DNA from: Paenibacillus piscarius
GTDB lineage: Bacteria > Bacillota > Bacilli > Paenibacillales > Paenibacillaceae
Assembly (NCBI RefSeq): GCF_022234545.1
Contig: NZ_JAIEUI010000006.1
Span: forward strand, 248,001-312,000
Direction of reading: 5' to 3'
Length of the DNA: 64,000 nt
Shown: in pieces, positions 53,801 to 64,000 of the stretch
How positions within the stretch are numbered: the stretch's first letter is position 1
Layout: every line of letters begins with the position of its first letter
Program-made: the position numbers and the translations under genes
The notes under the pieces: model-generated
What the model saw: only the letters and a program-made list of their open reading frames with translations
What the model was told of the DNA's origin: nothing
The model's database searches: none

Positions 53801-55057
53801 TTATTTCACATAAATTTTAATTTGATTAGGTGCTGTTCTCGCAAGAACGCGGTACCCTTCTACTGAAGCGGTTGCTACTCCATCCTCACCAGGCAGACAG
53901 AATCCGTTCACCTGACAGGTTCCATCATCACGGACCAGCAGCTTGCCCATGGTTCCTACAGCCACCCACTCTGGACGATCCATCCGTGACACATAGGTTT
54001 GGGAAGAGTCGAATTGGGGATGAATCACAGCCGCTTTTAGAGTATGCGCAGGAGCCAGAACATTGCCCTCGCCGTCAGTCACAGCTTCTACTACCCGGTC
54101 TTCATATTTGACCCTGCCCCATTCATCCTTTTCGTATTTACCTTTCCAGTTCAAGGGGCTTGCATCGCCAAGGACAGAGGGCTTTGCACTGACTACGCCT
54201 AAGATATAATTGTCTGCCGGCGTTGCTTTTCTGACCCGCTCCCCAACCGTGGTCACAAAATATCCAGGCTCGATCGGCAATCCATCCACCGTCTCAAACA
54301 TTTCGGCATAATCGGCGCCAGGAGATATTACCGTGCCTTGAAGGTACAAATTTCCCGTAGACCCCTGAAGTACAGCAGCCAGGTCAGGGTTGCCTGGAGT
54401 ACCATTGGCTAAATGCCAGGAAGCGGGGTAAACTGTCTGACCATTGATACCCATAATGTGAGCTTCAAAGTGTTCTTCAAGAACAACTGTAGAATTACCT
54501 TCAGCATGAGAGCTCTGAGCACCGGCAATTGTAGAAACTCCTTCTGCATGAGAATAGTTTGCATTCGCCTCAGTAAAGGAACCTTCAGCATGAGACGAAA
54601 GCCCGTTCGCCTGAGTGGAAAAGCCTTCTGCATGAGCAGCTGGCCCGGCAGCTACAGTCAAGTAGCCTTCTGAGTGAGAGTATACACCACTTGCAGTGCT
54701 CTGATTGCCTTCCGCGTGTGAAGCTACACCCGAAGCAGTTGTCTGAGCACCCTCAGCGTGAGATTGAGTTCCGGAAGCAACAGTTAGACCTCCCTCAGCG
54801 TGGGCAGAGTCATTGATTGCATAGGTATTGTAACCTTCCGCATGTGCGGCCGGTCCTGAGGCAAGCGTCGCGTACCCTTCAGCATGGGACGTATCCAGAA
54901 CTGCAAGAGTCTGGTATCCTTCAGCATGTGCCGCAGAAGCACTGGCTGTGGTCTGAGACCCCTCAGCATGAGAAGCAAACCCGCTTGCGGTAGTGGAGTT
55001 CCCCTCTGCATGCGAGCAAGCTCCGGAAGCATTCTGATTGCATCCTTCATCTGCCAT
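53801..55057 (-). CDS. Repeat-rich surface protein with G2 self-cleaving C-terminal domain
   Basis: A 418-residue protein. Residues 15-196 are thirteen exact 14-residue repeats of the form SHAEGxxTxASGxx. A degenerate repeat fills residues 1-14, so no signal peptide precedes them. These repeats resemble the YadA-head type that forms a trimeric left-handed beta-roll. From about 215 to the end is a peptidase G2 / neck-appendage type domain with GADYAEMFE (conserved acids), GYFVTT and VGTMGKLLVRDDG. Family members in phages and Bacillus cut themselves. Location on the spore surface is a guess. It stands alone behind AGGAGGT, with no phage genes nearby. Confidence 0.85.
   Translation of the reverse strand: MADEGCNQNASGACSHAEGNSTTASGFASHAEGSQTTASASAAHAEGYQTLAVLDTSHAEGYATLASGPAAHAEGYNTYAINDSAHAEGGLTVASGTQSHAEGAQTTASGVASHAEGNQSTASGVYSHSEGYLTVAAGPAAHAEGFSTQANGLSSHAEGSFTEANANYSHAEGVSTIAGAQSSHAEGNSTVVLEEHFEAHIMGINGQTVYPASWHLANGTPGNPDLAAVLQGSTGNLYLQGTVISPGADYAEMFETVDGLPIEPGYFVTTVGERVRKATPADNYILGVVSAKPSVLGDASPLNWKGKYEKDEWGRVKYEDRVVEAVTDGEGNVLAPAHTLKAAVIHPQFDSSQTYVSRMDRPEWVAVGTMGKLLVRDDGTCQVNGFCLPGEDGVATASVEGYRVLARTAPNQIKIYVK
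54470..55015 (-). repeat. Thirteen in-frame 42 bp coding repeats
   Basis: Each 42 bp unit encodes one 14-residue SHAEG repeat. The units keep exact length but differ in sequence, so they are old or diversified rather than recently amplified. Confidence 0.9.
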
Positions 55058-55190
55058 AATCCATACCTCCTAATATTGTGGTTTTTATGGTCCTGCCCTA
55101 CACAATATTACGGACTTGATGAAATGGACACGGCATGTCTCCCGGGTACAAAACACTATTTGTCATGGCTGCTACGGAAAGTCTCTTATA

Positions 55191-55964
55191 TTAGCCCAAA
55201 GTCAGCCATTTGCGGTTATGGTGCTCCTGCACCTCAACCGGGGTATCGAAGAAATCGCTAAGCACCTCGGACTTCAGACACTCCGCGGTCCCGGCAGCTT
55301 TATAGATTTCCCCTTTCTTGACCAGAAGGGTATGCGTGAAGCAGGGTGCAATCTCCTCGATATGATGGGTTACATACAACAAAGTGGGGCCGCCCTCCTG
55401 CTTCGTGATCTTCTCAATCATCTGCAGCAGCTGCTCCCGCGCAAAAATATCCAGCCCCGTGCACGGCTCGTCCAGAATAAGCAGCTCGGGATTAGCAATC
55501 AGCGCGCGTGCAATAAGGATCTTCTGGCGCTGCCCCTGTGATAAGGTATCATAAGTGCGTGTGGCCAGGGCTGAGCAATCCAGGAATTCCAGCAGCTCCT
55601 CTGCCTGCTTCAGATCCTCTTCTTCCGTCTTGTCGTACAGCCCGATTGTGGCAAATTTGCCGCTCAGGACGATGTTCAGCGCCGTCTGATGGCCGTAGAG
55701 CTTCTGCTGCAAAGAGGTGCTGACCCAGCCGATCCGCTTGCGCAGCTCTCTCAGGTCTACATCGCCGAAGCGGTGGCCCAGCACCTCCACTTGACCTTGG
55801 GTAGGCCATATATAGCCATTCACGACATTCAGCATAGTCGTTTTGCCTGAGCCGTTCAGACCGACAATACACCAGTGCTGTCCCTGCTGTACCTGCCAAT
55901 TCATATTTTGCAGAATCATCGTCTGCTCACGCCGCCAGGATACATTTTCAAGCGATATAATCAT
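55191..55964 (-). CDS. ABC transporter ATP-binding protein (YlmA-like)
   Basis: A 257-residue single-domain ATPase. Walker A is GLNGSGKTT, the signature is LSQGQRQKILIA, Walker B is LLILDEPCTGLD, and the switch histidine is in VTHHIEEI. It has no membrane segment and no permease gene nearby. It resembles the ModF/YlmA class of stand-alone cassettes. It lies 45 bases after the rifampin phosphotransferase gene on the same strand, so they may be co-transcribed. A translation-protection or transport role is open. Confidence 0.85.
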   Translation of the reverse strand: MIISLENVSWRREQTMILQNMNWQVQQGQHWCIVGLNGSGKTTMLNVVNGYIWPTQGQVEVLGHRFGDVDLRELRKRIGWVSTSLQQKLYGHQTALNIVLSGKFATIGLYDKTEEEDLKQAEELLEFLDCSALATRTYDTLSQGQRQKILIARALIANPELLILDEPCTGLDIFAREQLLQMIEKITKQEGGPTLLYVTHHIEEIAPCFTHTLLVKKGEIYKAAGTAECLKSEVLSDFFDTPVEVQEHHNRKWLTLG

Positions 55965-56009
55965 GTTCAGGTGCTCCCCCTTGCCTCAATAATAGTCTTT
56001 AATGAAACA

Positions 56010-58664
<2,655 letters not shown>

Positions 58665-58803
58665 TTAACCCATTCGGCGGAAAAATAAATTGACATCCTC
58701 ATGGCCGCATGTTATATTAAAAATATAAGATGCGTTATTTATGTTCTCGTTCAAAAAAATAGTCGCAGTTGATTATATCATCGTGTATGTATAGATGCAA
58801 TAT

Positions 58804-58838
58804 AAAAGAACCCGGACGAATGTCCGGGTTCTTTTTTT
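58804..58838. terminator. Bidirectional perfect terminator
   Basis: AAAAGAACCCGGAC (58804-58817) pairs perfectly with GTCCGGGTTCTTTT (58822-58835) around a four-base loop. T runs follow on the plus strand and, shorter, on the minus strand. It ends the minus-strand gene that stops at 58876. Confidence 0.88.
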
Positions 58839-58875
58839 GGCAGATAGCTATGTGGTGGAACTGGCCTCACCTAGT

Positions 58876-60147
58876 CTAGTTATTTCGCCCATAGTACAGC
58901 TTCAGGTTCGTTACATCTACCAGATACAAGATGTCAATCCCCTTCGGACTGCGGTCTGCCGCCAGCCGTTCAACCGGGATTCCTGGTGCAAGCGAGCTCT
59001 CCGTCCAGCCGCCGCCGGTATTCACTGCCATGAATGCACGGTCCGTACCGCTGCTTTTGACATAATAGATTCTGGCTGTTGTACCGGTCCAGGTCACATC
59101 GATCGCTGCGTTGGTGGGAGCAGCGTTATAGACGGTCTGCAGGTTCCAGCCCCCTGCACCGTAAGTAGCCTGCTTCACAGCAAAGCTTGTGCTGCCCTCC
59201 TCACGGTAACGGTAAGCAATCACTGGCCGGCCTTCAGAGTCAAGCGTCATCTTGGCGCTTTGCACGCCCGGGCCGCCGGGGTCGCTGCCGCTCTGCACAT
59301 AGGCTTCGCTTGGTGCCATCGGCTGCACAATATCCGCCGTAGTCAGGGAGACCGGCGCTGTAACCGGAGTTCCGTCCGCTTTGCTGAATACGCCTGTGGA
59401 CGGGCTGTACTTCATATAGGACAACTGGTGGCGCAGCGGACTGGCGGCGAAGTACGCCCACTCGAACAAGATATGCAGGTCGCCGTTTGCGTCAAAAACC
59501 AGGTCATCCGGATAGACTGACCGGTTCAGGTGCGCCGCAATGGTCTTGACCTGAGTCCATACAGAGTCGGCATTGTTCCAGCGGAACAGAACAGCCTCTC
59601 TTTTACCAGCCGGATCCTTGTCGATGCGCACCAGCAAATACAGGTCTCCATTCGGAGCAGTCGTGACTACCGGATAGGTTACGGTCATGCCTGCGGGCAG
59701 CTCGTCCGAGTGGTTCTGCGGAATCCCGCCTACGGTATCTGAACGGTAGTAGCGCCAGGGGTTGCTGTGCATGGAAGCAAAAACGTGGAACCGCCCGCTT
59801 CCGTCTCTCGCGATAGAAGGCTGGTTATGCCCGAGATCGTCCACATATTCGGCCGGGGTTGTCCCATCCATAAGCGGAAGCTTGCTCCATATCCCGTCGT
59901 TGTCTCTTCTCGCAATAGCTACTGTATGTTTACCAGGAATCGACCCCGGGGCGTTATAGGCCATATAGGCATACTCATAGCCAAGCCCGTAGGTGGCAAG
60001 AGGAGACCACCATCCTGCCTGATTGCTCGAATCCATCGGAAAAGGCACCTCCTCCAGCACAGCTGCCGCGCTCCCCGTCCCCGCGGGGACTGTGGTAAGC
60101 AGCAGCGTCATCACAAGAGCAAGTATCCAGTGTTTGATTGACTTCAT
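58876..60147 (-). CDS. Secreted BNR-4-type beta-propeller protein
   Basis: A 423-residue secreted protein with a signal peptide (about 1-28, ending GSAAA). The body repeats a pattern of aromatic and Asp/Gly residues typical of a seven-bladed propeller. YEYAYMAYNAPG, VAIARRDNDG-W, GHNQPSIARDGSGRFHVFASMHSNPWRYYRS and GDLHILFEWAYF match the BNR_4 family, which includes ulvan lyases (PL24/PL25) and unassigned polysaccharide-active proteins. I would call it a putative lyase or binding protein for an acidic polysaccharide. A cre-like site at 60187 precedes it, consistent with sugar-utilisation control. Confidence 0.7.
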   Translation of the reverse strand: MKSIKHWILALVMTLLLTTVPAGTGSAAAVLEEVPFPMDSSNQAGWWSPLATYGLGYEYAYMAYNAPGSIPGKHTVAIARRDNDGIWSKLPLMDGTTPAEYVDDLGHNQPSIARDGSGRFHVFASMHSNPWRYYRSDTVGGIPQNHSDELPAGMTVTYPVVTTAPNGDLYLLVRIDKDPAGKREAVLFRWNNADSVWTQVKTIAAHLNRSVYPDDLVFDANGDLHILFEWAYFAASPLRHQLSYMKYSPSTGVFSKADGTPVTAPVSLTTADIVQPMAPSEAYVQSGSDPGGPGVQSAKMTLDSEGRPVIAYRYREEGSTSFAVKQATYGAGGWNLQTVYNAAPTNAAIDVTWTGTTARIYYVKSSGTDRAFMAVNTGGGWTESSLAPGIPVERLAADRSPKGIDILYLVDVTNLKLYYGRNN

Positions 60148-60186
60148 CTATTACGCCTCCTTCATTTGATTTCAAACTCACCTGAT

Positions 60187-60200
60187 TGTAAACGCATACA
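60187..60200. promoter_or_regulatory. Candidate cre site upstream of the propeller gene
   Basis: TGTAAACGCATACA matches TGWAANCGNTNWCA at 13 of 14 positions and is nearly palindromic. It lies 40 bases before the start codon. Confidence 0.6.
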
Positions 60201-60377
60201 TAATTCTCCGGCCCCGCCTCCCTTTTGAACAACTGAACTGGTATGAGGGTGCTGATTACTGCTAGTTACTACTGTGCTAGTGTGCGCTTGGTACGGTTCT
60301 AGTGTGGTATGTGCTACTATGCGCCAGGTGCTAGTGTTTCTGGCCCAAGAATAGCACGCGGTATACAGGATTGTTAC

Positions 60378-60542
60378 TGTACAATTGCAAGATTGCTGTA
60401 ACTGGAGGCAATTGAAGAACGTTTCAGGTGCACTAATACACTACATTTGCCCGTCTGGCCCGCATTCACTGGATTCAGAGGTATTAATGCACCTCATTTA
60501 CGCTCGCCGCCTACTTTTGCCCAAATCAAGGGTATTAATGCA
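60378..60542 (+). repeat. Four-unit array, exact 51 bp period, GGTATTAATGCA class
   Basis: Twelve-base cores begin at 60378 (TGTACAATTGCA), 60429 (TGCACTAATACA), 60480 and 60531 (both GGTATTAATGCA), each exactly 51 bp apart. The core at 60429 is close to the reverse complement of the last two, so orientation alternates in this array. Confidence 0.8.
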
Positions 60543-60603
60543 CTTCACAGCTCGCCCTCCATCCTCATTCTGACCAATCTATGAAATTTATCTCTTGAAA
60601 CGC

Positions 60604-60628
60604 AAAAAGCCCGGTTTCCCGGGCTTTT
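60604..60628 (-). terminator. Terminator after the SGNH multidomain gene
   Basis: AAAAGCCCGG pairs with CCGGGCTTTT around a short loop on the minus strand, followed by TGCG. It lies 53 bases past the stop at 60682. Confidence 0.8.
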
Positions 60629-60681
60629 CCAGTAGAAATTCCAAACCACCAAGCGCATCATTCAAACCTTCAGCCAGCCGC

Positions 60682-63600
60682 TCACTCCCCCACCGTCACC
60701 GTCATCTTCTCAGATCGGGACTCGCCTGCCGCGTTGAGCAGGACAGCTTCATATTCATAGGTTCGGGGAGCTTTGCCGGAGATTGCAGTGACTGCGGACT
60801 GGGCATCCGGGGTATGCGGCTGCAGGGTTTGGGTATCAACCAATACACCGTTCTCATACAGCCGGTATTCCGCCGCATTCGTCCCCCACCACAGATTCAT
60901 CGTAACCGCATAGCTGCCGTCCCCGTCCCAGTTATCGTTGGATAATACCGCCTGACCAGGGGAGGCATCGGTGACCGTTACTGTTAAGGGTGCACTTGTG
61001 ACCGAACCATGCGGGTTGCTAAGTTCCAGCGTATACACGTATGTCCCGTTCGGCCTGCCGGTAATATCGATCTGTGCGGATTGGGCGGACGGTGACTGGT
61101 CTGTCAGAGCGCCCTCCTCAATCATTTCGCCGTTCTCATAGAGCTTGAAGCGGGTCCCATTATTCCCCCACCAGAGATCCATCGTAATCGTATAATCGCC
61201 GTCCTGCAGCCCTGTATCATGCCCGTTATTATCAGACAGCACCGGCATAGCTGGAACGCCGTCCGCGAGCGGTTCGTCCAGGGTAACCCATGCCGACAGC
61301 GGAATATTCTGCTCCTTCACCAGCCCCGCAACCAGCTCAGATACCTTGATCGCACCGTTCATCTGCAGATGGGTGTTGTCCTCTGTACTTCCCGTCCACA
61401 TGAAAATAGACTTGCTGCCTTCCGGGCCCAGCTCCTGAAAATACTCCCAGCTGGCCTGATTCAGATCGATCAGCAGAGTACCGGTCTCCTGCGCCGTTTC
61501 TTTCATCGCCTGCACGTATGCCGGGAAGCTTTTGTTCAGCACCTCTCCGCTGAAATCCCTGCGGTTCACTGGTGTAACCAGCACTGGAACTGCACCTCTC
61601 TGCACAGCACCGTTAATATAATCCTTCAGATACACCTTGAACTGCTCCGGGGTAAGATAACGCTCCGGCCGGGAGGGCGTGGAATCATTATGCGACCACT
61701 GCATGAACAGATAATCCCCTTCGTGAATGCCGAGCAGAATATCGTTAAGATATCCGCCGGTGAGGAAGGTTTTGCTGCTTAGTCCGCCGACTGCCCGGTT
61801 ATCAATAACAATCTTCTCTGAGTCAAAATAACGGCCTAACGTCTCGCCCCATCCGGCCTGCGGCCGGTAGCTCTCCGCATAATTGGCCACCGTGGAATCA
61901 CTTGCCAGATACAGTGTTGGCTTATCGGCCGCCCCCTGCTCCGGCAGGCGTTCAATCTTCAGTGCGTTGATCTTCGGCGTGCTGCCGGCGAAGCTGAAAT
62001 TAAAAATGCCATCAATCAAGGCGACATCATATGTCACTTCCTTGAATTGGCCTGAGGGGATGGTAGTAGCAGACAGTTTGCTCATTTGCTCCACTGTAAC
62101 CCCGGTCTGGGTCACTTCCTGCGCATCTCCAATGGTCATCGTCACCCGGTAATTCGCCGGCTTCATCTCCACCAGAAACGAAGTGCCGTTTACGCGGGTA
62201 AAGTCCTCTGTCAGCGGATTGCCGGTTCCCCGGTTCTCATCCTGGACCAGCGCAGTGTCAGCGAACCCGTAACCGTTTCCTTCCACGTAGGCCCGTTTGG
62301 CATCCACCTTCGTATAGCCGTCTGCTGCGCTGCCGGAGCCAAAATCGAAGGAATACGCACTTACATCCCCAGCAGGCTCGCTGGTCAGGGAATCGCGTGC
62401 AACGGTTAGCATGTTCACCGCATGAATGATCTGCGCCTGCGTAGCTGTTGTCCCAATCAACGCTTCTGCAGCACCCAAGGCTCTACGCACCACAGCTGCT
62501 GAAGCCTCTGTATACGGTGCCAGATCAATCGCCTTCACCTCCTGTTGCAGCGCAATTAATGCCGTCATATCGCCTGCCGACACCGGAAGCTTCGTACCCT
62601 CAAGCTTTACGTTGTCGATCTTGGTGGTCCAGTTCAGCGTACCTCCGCCTCCTTTGCGCGTACCCAGGAACCGCAAGCCCCTAACGTTATTGGCATAGAC
62701 ACCAGGACTCAGCGGAATATCGCGGATCGTCTGGGTAACACTCGTATTAGCGAGACTGGTCAAGGTGAGATCCAGGCTTTTTCCGGCAAAATCAAGCTTC
62801 AGCTTCACATTCACCCACTGGTTCTTGGGAATATCCGTAGCGGTTCCGCCACCTGGAATGGCAGTGGTGCCGCTACCGTAGTCAGGTGAATACGGGCCGG
62901 TGAAATAATGAATGTTCGTATTGGGGCTTGCCGCTCCAGTCTTGGTGAACAGGGTGAAAATAATATTCTCATTCGCATCCTGAAGACTCAGATGCCCCTC
63001 TGACGGAGAAGCGCCCACATTGCCGGAATGCCAGTTGAAATCGACATCCACAATGTCACCATTCACCGCATCGAATAAGCGGAATACCTTGGCACGGTTG
63101 CCGGAGCCGGAACCCGTTACAGACAATACCTTGTTCCCGTTCTCTTCGGTAACCGTCCCCGCCATCGTTCCGGCAGTTCCCGTAGCATTCACCATCGAAT
63201 ATTGTGCGGCGGCCGGATCACCCTCGAAATCCTCCGCATATTGCTGTACCTCCGGTTCTGGCTCCGGTTCCGTGATCCCGGGATCAATCACGAACGGGGA
63301 GATACTGAGGCCCATATCCTTCACTGCGCCCGCCACCAGACCGGCAATGACCTGCGCGCCATAGCTGCTGAAATGGGTATTATCGCTCACTCCGTTCGGG
63401 TACTTCGGATACTCCCCCGGATTCGCATACAGGAAAAGCTTCTCCGTAGCGGCCAGGCCGACACGGTTATACTCCGCAATACTGAGCTGGCTCAGATCGA
63501 TTAGCGGCACGTTCAGCTCCGCTGCTGTTTCTTTGGCTGCCTTCACATATTCAGGGAAGCTTACGTTGAATTCCTGAGTGATCGTATTGAAGTCCCTGCG

Positions 63601-64000
63601 TCCTACCGGCGTTAACAGAACCGGATGGGCCCCGCGCTGCTTGGCCCCGTTCACATAGCGGGTCAAGTACGCTGCATAATCTGCCGGAGAGGCATAACGG
63701 TCGGGGATACCTGCGCTGGCATCGTTATGGCCGAAAGAGATGAAGAAATAATCGCCCGGCCTGATCCGCTGCAGGATACTGTCCAGACGGCCGTCCACCA
63801 TGAACGACTTGCTGCTTCTGCCGCCGATGGCATCATTCTGAATTGTTACTCCGCTGCTGAAGTACTTGCCGAATTGCTGGCCCCAGCCTTCCTGCGGAGC
63901 CTGCATTCCACTGTAGGACTGCATCGTTGAGTCCCCGGCCATATAGATGGTCTTTCCGGTTCCCGGAGCCTTCTGCGGGTATTTCTCGATCTTAATCTCC
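60682..64000 (-). CDS. Multidomain double-SGNH esterase (rhamnogalacturonan acetylesterase type), 5' truncated
   Basis: At least 1105 residues; the frame is open to the window edge, so the N-terminus is missing. Domains from the visible start are: SGNH esterase 1 (about 15-225) with [26 protein letters not shown] and DNTHFSSYG; a LamG-like sandwich; a FIVAR-like helical module; a galactose-binding-like N-domain; SGNH esterase 2 (about 690-900) with [25 protein letters not shown] and EDNTHLQM; then two Ig-like domains sharing an LWWG-N motif and LYENG. Both esterase copies keep Ser, Gly, Asn and Asp-His. It probably removes acetyl groups from pectin rhamnogalacturonan outside the cell. Confidence 0.85.
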   Translation of the reverse strand, partial: EIKIEKYPQKAPGTGKTIYMAGDSTMQSYSGMQAPQEGWGQQFGKYFSSGVTIQNDAIGGRSSKSFMVDGRLDSILQRIRPGDYFFISFGHNDASAGIPDRYASPADYAAYLTRYVNGAKQRGAHPVLLTPVGRRDFNTITQEFNVSFPEYVKAAKETAAELNVPLIDLSQLSIAEYNRVGLAATEKLFLYANPGEYPKYPNGVSDNTHFSSYGAQVIAGLVAGAVKDMGLSISPFVIDPGITEPEPEPEVQQYAEDFEGDPAAAQYSMVNATGTAGTMAGTVTEENGNKVLSVTGSGSGNRAKVFRLFDAVNGDIVDVDFNWHSGNVGASPSEGHLSLQDANENIIFTLFTKTGAASPNTNIHYFTGPYSPDYGSGTTAIPGGGTATDIPKNQWVNVKLKLDFAGKSLDLTLTSLANTSVTQTIRDIPLSPGVYANNVRGLRFLGTRKGGGGTLNWTTKIDNVKLEGTKLPVSAGDMTALIALQQEVKAIDLAPYTEASAAVVRRALGAAEALIGTTATQAQIIHAVNMLTVARDSLTSEPAGDVSAYSFDFGSGSAADGYTKVDAKRAYVEGNGYGFADTALVQDENRGTGNPLTEDFTRVNGTSFLVEMKPANYRVTMTIGDAQEVTQTGVTVEQMSKLSATTIPSGQFKEVTYDVALIDGIFNFSFAGSTPKINALKIERLPEQGAADKPTLYLASDSTVANYAESYRPQAGWGETLGRYFDSEKIVIDNRAVGGLSSKTFLTGGYLNDILLGIHEGDYLFMQWSHNDSTPSRPERYLTPEQFKVYLKDYINGAVQRGAVPVLVTPVNRRDFSGEVLNKSFPAYVQAMKETAQETGTLLIDLNQASWEYFQELGPEGSKSIFMWTGSTEDNTHLQMNGAIKVSELVAGLVKEQNIPLSAWVTLDEPLADGVPAMPVLSDNNGHDTGLQDGDYTITMDLWWGNNGTRFKLYENGEMIEEGALTDQSPSAQSAQIDITGRPNGTYVYTLELSNPHGSVTSAPLTVTVTDASPGQAVLSNDNWDGDGSYAVTMNLWWGTNAAEYRLYENGVLVDTQTLQPHTPDAQSAVTAISGKAPRTYEYEAVLLNAAGESRSEKMTVTVGE

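Larger units (their letters stand above)
60148..60681. other. Gene-free region with cre site and 51 bp repeat array
   Basis: No gene is supported. It contains a cre-like site (60187-60200), a low-complexity stretch rich in GTGCTAGTG (about 60240-60345), the four-unit array (60378-60542) and the terminator of the SGNH gene (60604-60628). Confidence 0.7.

Noticed and set aside
53801..55057. A prophage remnant
   Set aside because: Only the one phage-like C-terminal domain is present; the neighbours are melA, an ABC ATPase and rph, and there is no integrase, capsid or lysis gene.

Overview
The window looks like chromosome from a Paenibacillus-type, spore-forming, Gram-positive soil bacterium. 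The evidence is a mid-50s GC impression, strong GGAGG-type ribosome binding sites with frequent GTG and TTG starts, a GerA-type spore germination operon, YesM/YesN-like two-component systems beside carbohydrate ABC transporters, large secreted modular polysaccharide-degrading enzymes, and a Bacillus-type BirA/bioY circuit. Almost everything is on the minus strand; only birA (31433-32410) and melA (52419-53717) are clearly plus-strand genes. I see no tRNA, rRNA, insertion sequence, prophage or CRISPR array.

Layout from left to right. 1-6341: a sugar ABC transporter (binding lipoprotein, two permeases) followed by a truncated metallophosphatase, with its histidine kinase and AraC-type response regulator upstream. 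6728-8745: a cytoplasmic double-PAS chemotaxis-type transducer and a small zinc-ribbon protein. 9207-19959: an amino-sugar locus read as binding protein, two permeases, intracellular GH84 hexosaminidase, DUF4127 protein, NanE epimerase, RpiR regulator, ROK kinase and FAD oxidoreductase. It plausibly imports, cleaves, phosphorylates and epimerises GlcNAc/ManNAc-containing sugars. 20569-21810: an MFS transporter. 22159-25509: a Tm-1-like protein, a phosphoenolpyruvate-hydrolase-family barrel, and an AraC regulator whose sensor is a second copy of that barrel.

25552-32410: a biotin module. A BirA operator overlaps the bioY promoter. The operon reads bioY, acyl-CoA ligase, thiolase-like protein, ecfA1, ecfA2, ecfT, and birA is divergent. 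32512-44809: an arabinose-polymer-type locus with a GH127-like enzyme, a 1039-residue GH43 protein, a second kinase/regulator pair and an ABC transporter. 44948-48983: a gerA-type operon with an extra small membrane protein. 49031-58631: a thioredoxin-reductase-like flavoprotein, a PurM-fold kinase-like protein, an AraC regulator divergent from a GH4 alpha-galactosidase, a repeat-rich protein ending in a G2 self-cleaving domain, and a rifampin phosphotransferase/ABC ATPase pair. 58876-64000: a secreted beta-propeller protein and a truncated multidomain double-SGNH esterase.

The most unusual signal lies between the genes. At least seven intergenic regions carry repeats with a 51 or 52 bp period. 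They fall into four classes with unrelated core sequences but the same spacing. One class forms a roughly 190 bp dyad element present three times without indels; two copies keep 65-codon open frames and one is riddled with stops. I know of no named element with this description.
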